This document shows, one piece after another, positions 49,167-56,779 of a DNA stretch of 64,000 nucleotides. Numbering within the stretch: position 1 is the first letter of the stretch; the number at the start of each line of letters is the position of its first letter. Under the pieces are notes generated by a model. The model was given only the letters and a program-made list of their open reading frames with translations, was not told the origin of the DNA and did no database searches. Origin of the DNA: Dickeya dianthicola NCPPB 453 (GTDB lineage: Bacteria; Pseudomonadota; Gammaproteobacteria; Enterobacterales; Enterobacteriaceae); the NCBI RefSeq assembly GCF_000365305.1, contig NZ_CM001841.1, positions 1,972,922 through 2,036,921 on the forward strand, read 5' to 3'. The position numbers and the translations under genes were made by a program.

Positions 49167-49742
49167 ATGATTGATGACGCGCTAGGCTACATTAAAAACA
49201 TATTGAGCCAACAATTATGCCATCAATTTGACAGCGACGGCGAACTGGTGGTGGTGAATAACCTGGTGGAGTTGAATGGCGGCTATCCGTTGAAAAACCA
49301 GAATAAGATGGTGCTGACGCTGATCAATCTCGAACATGAAACTATAAAGCCTTTTTATGGCGGCCGTTCAGCCAGCAGCCCGGAAAATACCCGCATCAGG
49401 CAGATAATGCCGGCGGTGAGATTTAATCTTGATGTTTTATTTACCGCGCACTTTGACGATTACCATGAAGCCTTAAAGTTTCTATCCGCCACCATTGCTT
49501 TTTTTCAGGCCAGCCCCACGCTGGGCAGGCAGCAATTTCCCGATATGCCGGACGATGTAATACAGCTGCAATTCGAAATAGAGAATTCGTCCTACGAAAA
49601 AACGCAAAATCTCTGGAATGCATTAGGCGCCCGGTATCAACCATCGATTATTTATAAAATTCGCCATATCACTATTCAGTCGAACCAGATTGCGGGTGAA
49701 ACGCCGGTATTGCAGCACGTCACTAATCAGGTGTCGCCCTGA
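49167..49742 (+). CDS. DUF4255 (Pvc16 N-terminal-like) protein, probable tail terminator of an eCIS
   Basis: A 191-residue protein starting MIDDALGYIKNILSQQL, with KMVLTLINLEHE and RPAVRFNLDVLFTA-like segments characteristic of DUF4255, the N-terminal region of Afp16/Pvc16. In Afp and PVC this protein caps the tube and sets or seals its length. ATG 49167 follows AAGGGATCG; an ATG at 49143 lies inside the ERIC end and is unlikely. GC is lower than in the following genes. The stop overlaps the next start (TGATG). Confidence 0.8.
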   Translation: MIDDALGYIKNILSQQLCHQFDSDGELVVVNNLVELNGGYPLKNQNKMVLTLINLEHETIKPFYGGRSASSPENTRIRQIMPAVRFNLDVLFTAHFDDYHEALKFLSATIAFFQASPTLGRQQFPDMPDDVIQLQFEIENSSYEKTQNLWNALGARYQPSIIYKIRHITIQSNQIAGETPVLQHVTNQVSP

Positions 49743-50554
49743 TGTTTGTGATCGCGGAACTCAGCTTGCAGCACCACTATTTTCCGCACGGGGAGTGGCG
49801 TGAAGCCACGCTGCTGCCGGATGAATATACCCGGCGGCAGATGCGACGTTTGGGTTTGCAACTGGTGGCGTTCGGCAATATCTGGCGCTTCTATGGCGGT
49901 GCGGTAACCGGGCGGGCGGCATTCCTGCAATATTGCGCCACGCTGGCGGGCGCACAGCCATTTCGTTTCTGGGTTATGCAGCCCCGGCCGTATTTTGTGG
50001 TCATCACCGATATGCCGCTGGACTGGCGGGGCGCGCTGGGGTTTAGCAGCCAGCGCGTGACCCGCGGGGGCGATGCTCAGGAGGCCGCCCAACTGATCGC
50101 CGGCGCGCCGGAGCGCGATGATGCGCCGGCCGGCGCGGTGGCGGAGATCTGTTGTCATCCGGATGACCTGATTGCCCGGCAGGCCTACGTCATCGGCTTA
50201 CAGCCGCGCGCCACCGCCTGGGAGTACCGGGTGATCCCGCGCGGCCAGCTTCGGCTACAAGAGCCGCAGGTGGTGGATGCGTCCGGTCAGGTCGCGTTCT
50301 CGCCGCCTGCCGCGCTGAGCGCGGAATCGGGTGACTCCGGCGGCTGGGTAACCCGCAGTAGGTCGGCGATTGCTTTCCAGCAGGTGCCGGCGCAGCGCCT
50401 GTCGCTGATGGACCGCCAGCTTGCCGACACGCCCGACGGCAGCGCCCGGCACCGGCGCATTTTGTCGGCGTTGCCGACCCCGACGGATACTCAGCCGTTT
50501 GTACACCGTGCCGACGATAACCAGCCGGTATCGGTCATGTATGTGTACGTCTGA
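49742..50554 (+). CDS. Unknown 270-residue protein of the injection-system operon
   Basis: The start overlaps the previous stop as TGATG, so the two are co-translated. The protein has no signal peptide or membrane helix. Its first half is well structured (LSLQHHYFPHGEWREATLLP, QLVAFGNIWRFYGG, FRFWVMQPRPYFVVIT), and the second half contains YRVIPRGQLRLQEPQVVD and a long polar linker, ending VSVMYVYV. I do not recognise a family. Its place between the DUF4255 cap and the sheath suggests a structural or assembly role in the particle. Confidence 0.6.
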   Translation: MFVIAELSLQHHYFPHGEWREATLLPDEYTRRQMRRLGLQLVAFGNIWRFYGGAVTGRAAFLQYCATLAGAQPFRFWVMQPRPYFVVITDMPLDWRGALGFSSQRVTRGGDAQEAAQLIAGAPERDDAPAGAVAEICCHPDDLIARQAYVIGLQPRATAWEYRVIPRGQLRLQEPQVVDASGQVAFSPPAALSAESGDSGGWVTRSRSAIAFQQVPAQRLSLMDRQLADTPDGSARHRRILSALPTPTDTQPFVHRADDNQPVSVMYVYV

Positions 50555-50669
50555 CTGACGCGGCCTGTCGGCGACAAACTGCTGTTGAAGGGCGCCAGCC
50601 TGACGTTATCGGTCAGCCTATCAATGAAGTACGGGAATTTCACTCAGTGAACCAAAGGAAAACCACGAC

Positions 50670-52253
50670 ATGCTAGCATCCAACATCAAAACTCCGGGTG
50701 TGTACATCAATGAGCTGAATGCGTTTCCGAACTCTGTGGTCCCTGTCGCCACAGCGGTTCCGGCCTTCATCGGCTACACACCCAATGCGGAATATCAGGG
50801 CAAGTCATACTATAACAAGGCGCAGAAAATCACCTCCTTTGCCGAGTTTCAGGCCATCTACATGAAACCGAACCCGGCGCCGCCGGCGGATCCCGCCTCG
50901 CAATACAACCCGGAATACTATCTGGTTGAGCAGAAGAGCCAGCCTTCGACCGGGGAGTCTCTGCTGCTTAACGGCAGTTACTACTCGATTGTGCCAGACC
51001 CGAACACGCTCTATTACCTCTATAACAGCATCCGGTTGTTCTACCAGAACGGCGGGGGCGATGCGTATATCGTGTCGGTCGGCAGCTATGGCGCGGCCAG
51101 CGGCAAAGCGGGTGATGTCGGCGCGCCGCTCGTTAACCCGAACGTGACGCTGGCGGACCTGCAACGGGGGCTGGCGCTGTTGCAGAACGAGCAGGAGCCG
51201 ACCATTTATATCTGCCCGGAAGCGACGCTGCTGTCGGTGGACGACAACGGCACGCTGATGCAGAGCATGCTGTTGCAGGCGGAGGCGCTGCAAACCGCGG
51301 TGTGCCTGTTCGATATCATCGGCGGCAATGCGCCGGACCCCATCATGTACACCAACGATATCGAAACGTTCCGCAATAGCACCGGGTCGAATGGGTTGAA
51401 TTACGGGGCCGCGTATTATCCGTTCGTGGGCACCACGATCATGCAGAACAGCGATATCAACTTCACCAACCTGTTCGGCGGCGATATCAAGCAACTGGCG
51501 CCGATCCTGAATCCGCCGTCGGCGCCGAATGCCGTCGTCGCCAAGATAATCGGCCTGATTGAAAACCCGCCCGCCACCAACCCGATGACCAACTCGCAGC
51601 TGAATGCGGCGCTGCTCAACGCCTCGCAGACCTACTCGCAAATTATCAATCACGTGTTGACCAGCGCGAACATACTGCCGCCCAGCGGCGCGGTGGCCGG
51701 CGTCTACACCGTTAACGATAACCTGAACGGCGTCTGGCACGCGCCGGCCAACACCTGCATCGTCGGCGCCGCGCACCTGCCTATTCGTCTGACGGATACC
51801 CAGCAGGCGGATCTCAACGTGAATGCGGTGTCGGGCAAATCAATCAACGCGATCCGTTTTTTCAACGGACAAGGCATCCTGATTTGGGGCGCCCGCACGC
51901 TCGACGGCAACAGCCAGGACTGGCGCTATGTGTCGGTGCGCCGGACCATGACCTTTTTGGAGCAGTCGGTCAAGCTCGCGGCGCGCGCCTATGTGTTTGA
52001 ACCCAATAACGCCAATACCTGGGCGGCGGTTCGCAGCGAGATCATCAGCTTCCTGACGTCTATCTGGAAAGAGGGTGGTTTGCAGGGGGCGTCGGCGGCC
52101 GATGCGTTTCAGGTGCTCTGCGGGCTGGGCTCGACCATGACCGGCGATGACCTGCTGAACGGCTTTCTGAATGTGACGGTCAGGGTGGCGATCGTCCGGC
52201 CGGCGGAATTCCTCGTGATCACCTTTGAGCAGGAAATGGCGAAGTCGGGCTAA
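50670..52253 (+). CDS. Contractile tail sheath protein
   Basis: A 527-residue sheath subunit. The N-terminus KTPGVYINELNAFPNSVVPV is the family hallmark. The C-terminal core contains IRFFNGQGILIWGARTL, YVSVRRTMTFLEQSVKLAAR and VRPAEFLVITFEQE, the part that forms the inner contractile layer and interlocks neighbouring subunits. It is the only sheath gene in the cluster, unlike Afp and PVC which have three. AAAGGAAA lies ten bases before ATG 50670. Confidence 0.93.
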   Translation: MLASNIKTPGVYINELNAFPNSVVPVATAVPAFIGYTPNAEYQGKSYYNKAQKITSFAEFQAIYMKPNPAPPADPASQYNPEYYLVEQKSQPSTGESLLLNGSYYSIVPDPNTLYYLYNSIRLFYQNGGGDAYIVSVGSYGAASGKAGDVGAPLVNPNVTLADLQRGLALLQNEQEPTIYICPEATLLSVDDNGTLMQSMLLQAEALQTAVCLFDIIGGNAPDPIMYTNDIETFRNSTGSNGLNYGAAYYPFVGTTIMQNSDINFTNLFGGDIKQLAPILNPPSAPNAVVAKIIGLIENPPATNPMTNSQLNAALLNASQTYSQIINHVLTSANILPPSGAVAGVYTVNDNLNGVWHAPANTCIVGAAHLPIRLTDTQQADLNVNAVSGKSINAIRFFNGQGILIWGARTLDGNSQDWRYVSVRRTMTFLEQSVKLAARAYVFEPNNANTWAAVRSEIISFLTSIWKEGGLQGASAADAFQVLCGLGSTMTGDDLLNGFLNVTVRVAIVRPAEFLVITFEQEMAKSG

Positions 52254-52314
52254 GTCCGGTGGCGGGGTTCACTCTGTTCAATACATTGATTAGCAACTGT
52301 TAAGGAACATGCTC

Positions 52315-52779
52315 ATGGCAGATGACGGCAGCAAAGAAGGCAGCACATGGCCGATGCCCAAATTTCGGTTTGAGGTCGATCTCGGTTCGGAATTGAAAGG
52401 GGTGGCGTTTCAGGAAGTGTCCGGTATGGACAAAGAAGTTCAGGTGATTGAGTACCGTCACAGCAACAGCACCTTGTTCTCGACCATCAAAATGCCGGGG
52501 ATCGCCAAGTTCGGCAACATCACGATGAAGCGCGGTGTTTTTGTCAACGACAACAATTTCTGGCAATGGATGGACGAAATCAAGATGAACACCGTCAAAC
52601 GGCGCACGGTGCTGATCAAACTGCTGGATGAAAACGGCGCGGTCACCATGCAATGGCAATTGAACAATGCCTGGCCAACCAAAATCACCGGCACCGACCT
52701 GAAGTCCGACGCCAATGAAGTGGCGGTGGATACCCTGGAAATCGCCCATGAACAATTGCTTGTGACCAATGGCTCTTAA
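52315..52779 (+). CDS. Tail tube protein 1 (gp19/Hcp-like)
   Basis: A 154-residue inner-tube subunit of the T4 gp19-like family: PKFRFEVDLGSELKGVAFQE, VSGMDKEVQVIEYRHSNS, GNITMKRGVF, then a C-terminal AWPTKITGTDLKSDANEVAV segment. It should form the hexameric tube inside the sheath. AAGGA eight bases before ATG 52315 favours this start over ATG 52309. The end overlaps the second tube gene by 11 bases. Confidence 0.9.
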   Translation: MADDGSKEGSTWPMPKFRFEVDLGSELKGVAFQEVSGMDKEVQVIEYRHSNSTLFSTIKMPGIAKFGNITMKRGVFVNDNNFWQWMDEIKMNTVKRRTVLIKLLDENGAVTMQWQLNNAWPTKITGTDLKSDANEVAVDTLEIAHEQLLVTNGS

Positions 52780-53242
52780 CCTGCAAACCAGCTTTTACTT
52801 CAGCGTCTCGATTTCCGGCATGGGCGGCAGCGATGCCGCCTTTCAGGAAGTCAGCGGGCTGAGCAAAGAAATGGGGATTGAAGAGGTGGTGTGCGGCGGG
52901 GAGAACCGGTTTACGTACCGGCTGCCCGCCCGCACGACGTTTCAGAATCTGGTCCTGCGGCGCGGCGTGCTCAATGCGGAGTCGGCGTTGATTGGCTGGG
53001 TGAAGGACACGCTGGACAACGGCGTGTCCACCCCGATCAAGACCCGCGATATCAAGGTCTGGCTGCTGAATGAAAACGGCGATGTCAGCATGGACTGGAA
53101 TTTTATTGCCGCTTATCCGGTCAAGTGGTCCGCCAGCAATCTGAAGTCGCAGGAAAGTGAAATATTGATTGAAACGCTGGAGTTCGCCTACCAGTACTTC
53201 GAGATGCCCAATTTTGAAACCTTTTCACTGGGAGATGACTGA
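52769..53242 (+). CDS. Tail tube protein 2 (gp19/Hcp-like, tube initiator)
   Basis: A 157-residue paralogue of the first tube protein: FYFSVSISGMGGSDAAFQEV, SGLSKEMGIEEV, FQNLVLRRGVLN, AYPVKWSASNLKSQESEI. In Afp/PVC the second tube protein (Afp5/Pvc5) makes the first ring that joins the tube to the spike hub; by position this is likely its counterpart. It overlaps the first tube gene and is followed after two bases by a small ORF. Confidence 0.88.
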   Translation: MALNLQTSFYFSVSISGMGGSDAAFQEVSGLSKEMGIEEVVCGGENRFTYRLPARTTFQNLVLRRGVLNAESALIGWVKDTLDNGVSTPIKTRDIKVWLLNENGDVSMDWNFIAAYPVKWSASNLKSQESEILIETLEFAYQYFEMPNFETFSLGDD

Positions 53243-53244
53243 CC

Positions 53245-53415
53245 ATGCCTGTGGAAATCCGCGAGTTGGTGATTAAAACCGACATCCAGAGCCAGAACAC
53301 GACGGCGGTCGCCGAACTGGATGCGGCGCAGTTGCAGGCGCTCAAGCAGCGCATTGTTCAGGAGTGCCTGCGGCAACTGGAAAAGAGAGACAGACATAAC
53401 CCGCTGGAGCGTTAA
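53245..53415 (+). CDS. Small DUF5908-family protein of the eCIS
   Basis: A 56-residue reading frame at ATG 53245 to TAA 53415, behind GGGAGATGAC. It translates MPVEIRELVIKTDIQS... and continues as a helix (ELDAAQLQALKQRIVQECLR). The MPVEIRELVIK opening is characteristic of DUF5908 small proteins found between tube and LysM genes in contractile injection loci (Afp6-like position). Function is unknown; probably a structural or assembly peptide. Too short to be found by usual length cut-offs. Confidence 0.75.
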   Translation: MPVEIRELVIKTDIQSQNTTAVAELDAAQLQALKQRIVQECLRQLEKRDRHNPLER

Positions 53416-53461
53416 ACGGCGTGTAACGCCAGTCATGGCGCGCGATGCCAACATCAGCGCC

Positions 53462-53491
53462 GATGAAAAAATGCTCGATGAAAAAATGCTT
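53462..53491 (+). repeat. 15-bp tandem duplication before the LysM gene
   Basis: Two copies of GATGAAAAAATGCTC (last base T in the second) lie in the 108-base gap between the DUF5908 gene and the LysM gene, followed by a partial third GATGG. Confidence 0.9.
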
Positions 53492-53523
53492 GATGGAAAC
53501 GTCACTGAGTCAGGAAGGGTGCG

Positions 53524-54204
53524 ATGGGCGGATTAAAAAAAATGCGGATGGTGGCCTACAGCGATGAAAAATTCACCAGTAAGGTCGCCGGCGGCGAGTT
53601 CGTGGTGATGCTCAACCCCGAACAAATCCGCATCAACCGCAGCGTCAGTTATGACGAGGAACAAGCGCCGGGCAGCGGCAAACTGTCATCCAAATACCAC
53701 GCCACGCCTGGGGAGCAACTGAGCTTCGAGATGGTGCTCGACTGTACCGGCGTGGTCGACAGTACGCGCACGGATTTAACCAAAGAAATGACCCAGTTGA
53801 AAAAGGTGGTCTACGACTACAACGGCAATATTCACCGCCCCAACTACGTGGTCATCTATTGGGGACAGGGGTTGTCGTTCAAAGGCGTGTTGCAGGGATT
53901 CGACACCACCTATACCTTTTTTCGCCCTGACGGCACGGCGCTGCGCGCTAAGGTGTCGCTGCAATTCACCTCCTACCTTGACCCGGCGACCGCCGCTAAG
54001 CAGGAGGACAAAAAATCGCCGGACCTGACCCACCGGGTGGAGGTGGTTGACGGCGATAGCCTGCCGCAAATCAGCCAGATGATTTATCGCGACCCGGAAT
54101 GTTATGTCCAACTGGCGGCGTTCAATCGACTCGATAAGATCCGCGCGTTGCCCGCCGGGCTAAAGTTGCGCGTGCCGCCGCTCAAACGCGGAGGTGGCGC
54201 ATGA
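53524..54204 (+). CDS. LysM-containing baseplate hub protein (Afp7/Pvc7-like)
   Basis: A 226-residue protein. The N-terminal two thirds is a tube/baseplate-hub fold (VVMLNPEQIRINRSVSYDEE, LSFEMVLDCTGVVD, YVVIYWGQGLSFKGVLQGFD). The C-terminal LysM-like segment (HRVEVVDGDSLPQISQMIYR..AAFNRLDKIRALPAGLKLRVPP) probably locks the hub rather than binding cell wall. AGGAAGG precedes ATG 53524. It overlaps the spike gene by four bases (ATGA). Confidence 0.87.
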   Translation: MGGLKKMRMVAYSDEKFTSKVAGGEFVVMLNPEQIRINRSVSYDEEQAPGSGKLSSKYHATPGEQLSFEMVLDCTGVVDSTRTDLTKEMTQLKKVVYDYNGNIHRPNYVVIYWGQGLSFKGVLQGFDTTYTFFRPDGTALRAKVSLQFTSYLDPATAAKQEDKKSPDLTHRVEVVDGDSLPQISQMIYRDPECYVQLAAFNRLDKIRALPAGLKLRVPPLKRGGGA

Positions 54205-55988
54205 GCGGCGGGGCGACGCCAGGCGGGGTGGCGACATACGAGATTACCGCCAACGGAGCGGCGATTCCGGGGGATTATCAAGTCTGCCGCATTCAGATAC
54301 AGCAGCGAATCAATCACATCAGCCGCGCCACGCTGGACATTCAGGATGGCAGCGCCTCGCAGGAAAATTTCACGGTGAGCGCCTCGTCGACGTTTGTGCC
54401 GGGGGCGGAAATCGTGATCAACCTGGGGTACGACAGCACCAATAACAAGGTGTTCTCCGGCATTGTCACCCGGCAATCCTTGCAGGTGAACCCCGGCGCC
54501 GGTCCGCTGCTGGTGGTGGAGTGCCGCGATAGCGCCATCAAGATGAGCGTGGGGCGTAAAAGCGCCGCGTATCAAAATAAAACCGACAGCGATGTGATGA
54601 GCACGCTGATTGGTCAGTATGGTCTGAGCAAAAAAGTCGCCGGCACCACGGCGACGCTGCCGGAGCTGGTGCAGTACTACTGTAGCGACTGGGATTTCAT
54701 GCTGAGCCGCGCCGAGGTGAACGGGCTGGTGGTGAGCACCCTGAACGGGACGGTGTCGGTTTTCTCGCCCACGGCAAACACCCGGTCGGCGCTGACGGTG
54801 ACCTACGGCGCCGGGCTGTACCATTTCAGCGCCGGGCTCAACGCCGTGACCCAACTGGCGCAGGTCAAGGCCAGCGCGTGGGACGACAAGAGCCAGCAAT
54901 GCATTTCCGCCACCGCCGCCAATGCCCTTGCCGGGCCGGGCAATCTCAGCAGCAAAACGTTGTCCGGCGTGGTGGGGCTGGCGGATTTCGCCTTGCAGAC
55001 CACGGCCGCGCTGGATAACGACGCGCTGACCCAGTGGTCCAACGCGCAGATGCTCAAGAGCGAGCTGGCCAAGATCACCGGCGAGGTGCGCTTTCAGGGC
55101 GACGCCGCCGTCACCGCCGGCAACTACCTGACCATCAGCGGCATGGGCGACCGGTTTGACGGCGATTACTTCGTGTCCGGCATCGAACACGATTACGCCG
55201 ACGGTAACTGGTTTACCTGCGCGGATCTGGGGCTCGCGCCGCTGTGGTTCGTGCAGGAGCGCGAGGTGATGGCGCCGTCGGCGGCGGGGCTGCTGCCCGG
55301 CGTCGAAGGGCTGTACAACGCCACGGTGAAACAGATTGACCAGGATCCTGACAACGCTTACCGCATTCTGGTCGAACTGCCGCTGTTCAATGACGGCGGA
55401 AAAGGCCTGTGGGCGCGGCTGGCGAATTTTTATTCCAGCAGCGGCGTGGGGGCTTTTTTTCTGCCCGAAGTCGGGGATGAAGTGATTGTCGGTTTCCTTA
55501 ATCAGGACCCGCGTTTCCCGATCATCCTCGGGAGCCTGTACAGCGCCAACCGCAAACCCTACAGCGAACTGACCCCGAACGCGGAAAACAGCCAAAAAGC
55601 GATCGTGACGAAAAGCGAGCTGCGCATCGTTTTCGATGACAAAGACAGCATCATGACCATCACCACCAAGGGCAACAACGTCATTGTGCTGGATGACAAA
55701 AAGCAGCAAATCAGCATCACCGACCAGCACAACAACGCCATCACGATGTCGTCGTCCGGCATCGATATCAACAGCCCGTCCAGCATCAATATTCAGGCCG
55801 ATCAGAAGGTCAATATCAAAGGCAATCTGGGGGTGACGGTTCAGGCGTCGTCAGGGGATGTGAAGGTTTCCGGCCTGAACGTTAACGCCAGCGCCGATAT
55901 GTCGTTTAACGCCAAAGGCAGCGCCACCGCCGAAGTTCAGGGCGGCGCCGAGCTGACCCTCAAAGGGGCGATGGTGATGATTAACTGA
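54201..55988 (+). CDS. VgrG/gp27-gp5-like central spike protein (Afp8/Pvc8-like)
   Basis: A 595-residue spike. The N-terminal gp27-like hub domains are followed by a gp5-type OB fold near residue 370-450 (NATVKQIDQDPDNAYRILVE, GVGAFFLPEVGDEVIVGFLN, RFPIILGSLYSA). The C-terminal repeats (SGIDINSPSSINIQADQKVN, GDVKVSGLNVNASADMSFNA) would form the triple-stranded beta-helix needle. It trimerises at the particle tip and carries PAAR. No extra effector domain is attached. Confidence 0.92.
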   Translation: MSGGATPGGVATYEITANGAAIPGDYQVCRIQIQQRINHISRATLDIQDGSASQENFTVSASSTFVPGAEIVINLGYDSTNNKVFSGIVTRQSLQVNPGAGPLLVVECRDSAIKMSVGRKSAAYQNKTDSDVMSTLIGQYGLSKKVAGTTATLPELVQYYCSDWDFMLSRAEVNGLVVSTLNGTVSVFSPTANTRSALTVTYGAGLYHFSAGLNAVTQLAQVKASAWDDKSQQCISATAANALAGPGNLSSKTLSGVVGLADFALQTTAALDNDALTQWSNAQMLKSELAKITGEVRFQGDAAVTAGNYLTISGMGDRFDGDYFVSGIEHDYADGNWFTCADLGLAPLWFVQEREVMAPSAAGLLPGVEGLYNATVKQIDQDPDNAYRILVELPLFNDGGKGLWARLANFYSSSGVGAFFLPEVGDEVIVGFLNQDPRFPIILGSLYSANRKPYSELTPNAENSQKAIVTKSELRIVFDDKDSIMTITTKGNNVIVLDDKKQQISITDQHNNAITMSSSGIDINSPSSINIQADQKVNIKGNLGVTVQASSGDVKVSGLNVNASADMSFNAKGSATAEVQGGAELTLKGAMVMIN

Positions 55989-56014
55989 TCGATGGTGAAA
56001 CTGATCGATGATGA
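55983..56014 (+). repeat. 16-bp tandem duplication at the end of the spike gene
   Basis: AACTGATCGATGGTGA is followed directly by AACTGATCGATGATGA. The first copy contains the spike stop codon. Confidence 0.85.
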
Positions 56015-56038
56015 TCAACCGATAAAGGAGAGGATGCG

Positions 56039-56338
56039 ATGCCGCCAGCAGCAAGACTGACCGATTTTCATCAGTGCCCAATGGTTACGCCGGGATTGCC
56101 GCCGATCCCCCACGTGGGCGGGCCGGTTGTCGGGCCGGGGTGCCCAACCGTGCTGATAGGCAAGCTGCCCGCCGCCAGAGTGGGCGACATGCTGGTGTGC
56201 GTCGGGCCGCCGGACAGCATCATCAAGGGATCGGCCACCGTGCTGATCGGCGGGATGCCCGCGGCGCGAATAGGCGACAACACCGCGCACGGCGGCAGCC
56301 TGATGCTGGGGGATTTTACGGTGATTATCGGAGGATAA
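56039..56338 (+). CDS. PAAR-domain spike tip protein (Afp10-like)
   Basis: A 99-residue PAAR protein that sharpens the VgrG-like spike. It shows the typical repeats: PAARLTDFHQCPMV, GPGCPTVLIGKLPAARVGD, GSATVLIGGMPAARIGDNTA, with histidine and cysteine residues that usually hold one metal ion at the tip. There is no C-terminal toxin extension. AAGGAG precedes ATG 56039; gp25 follows after three bases. Confidence 0.92.
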   Translation: MPPAARLTDFHQCPMVTPGLPPIPHVGGPVVGPGCPTVLIGKLPAARVGDMLVCVGPPDSIIKGSATVLIGGMPAARIGDNTAHGGSLMLGDFTVIIGG

Positions 56339-56341
56339 CGG

Positions 56342-56779
56342 ATGGACGACAGTCATTTTCTCGGCCGCGGCTGGCAGTTTCCCCCGGTTTTTTCCGGGGC
56401 GGTCCGGCAGGTGGCGATGAACAGCGCCGAGGCCAACATCAATCAGTCTATCGACCTGATTTTGCAGACGCAGCGCGGGGAACGCAGCCTGCTACCCTAT
56501 TTCGGCAGCGAACTGCGCAGCGTCCTGTTTCGCCATCCGGATGCGACGCTACAAAATGAAATTGCGCAGTCGGTGCGCGCCACGCTGCTGAATGATGAGC
56601 CGCGCATCAGCGTCACGTCGGTGGAGGTTACATTCCTGTCCGAGCCAGCCTCGATGGTGGCGATTCATATCGATTACCTCATCCGGCAGACCAATACGCG
56701 GCACAACCATGTGTTCCCGTTTTCTCTGCTTGAAGGGACCAATCTGACCGTGGAGCAGCAGGGTGCGCACCAACGTTGA
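56342..56779 (+). CDS. GPW/gp25-like baseplate wedge protein (Afp9-like)
   Basis: A 145-residue protein with the gp25 core: NINQSIDLILQTQRGERSLL, PYFGSELRSVLF, and the C-terminal DYLIRQTNTRHNHVFPF. gp25 proteins start sheath polymerisation at the baseplate through a handshake with the sheath. It overlaps the next gene by 17 bases. Confidence 0.92.
   Translation: MDDSHFLGRGWQFPPVFSGAVRQVAMNSAEANINQSIDLILQTQRGERSLLPYFGSELRSVLFRHPDATLQNEIAQSVRATLLNDEPRISVTSVEVTFLSEPASMVAIHIDYLIRQTNTRHNHVFPFSLLEGTNLTVEQQGAHQR

Noticed and set aside
54102-55730. 542-codon antisense frame within the LysM/spike genes
   Set aside because: It is a shadow of the well-supported spike gene with H/R/G-rich composition and no family resemblance.
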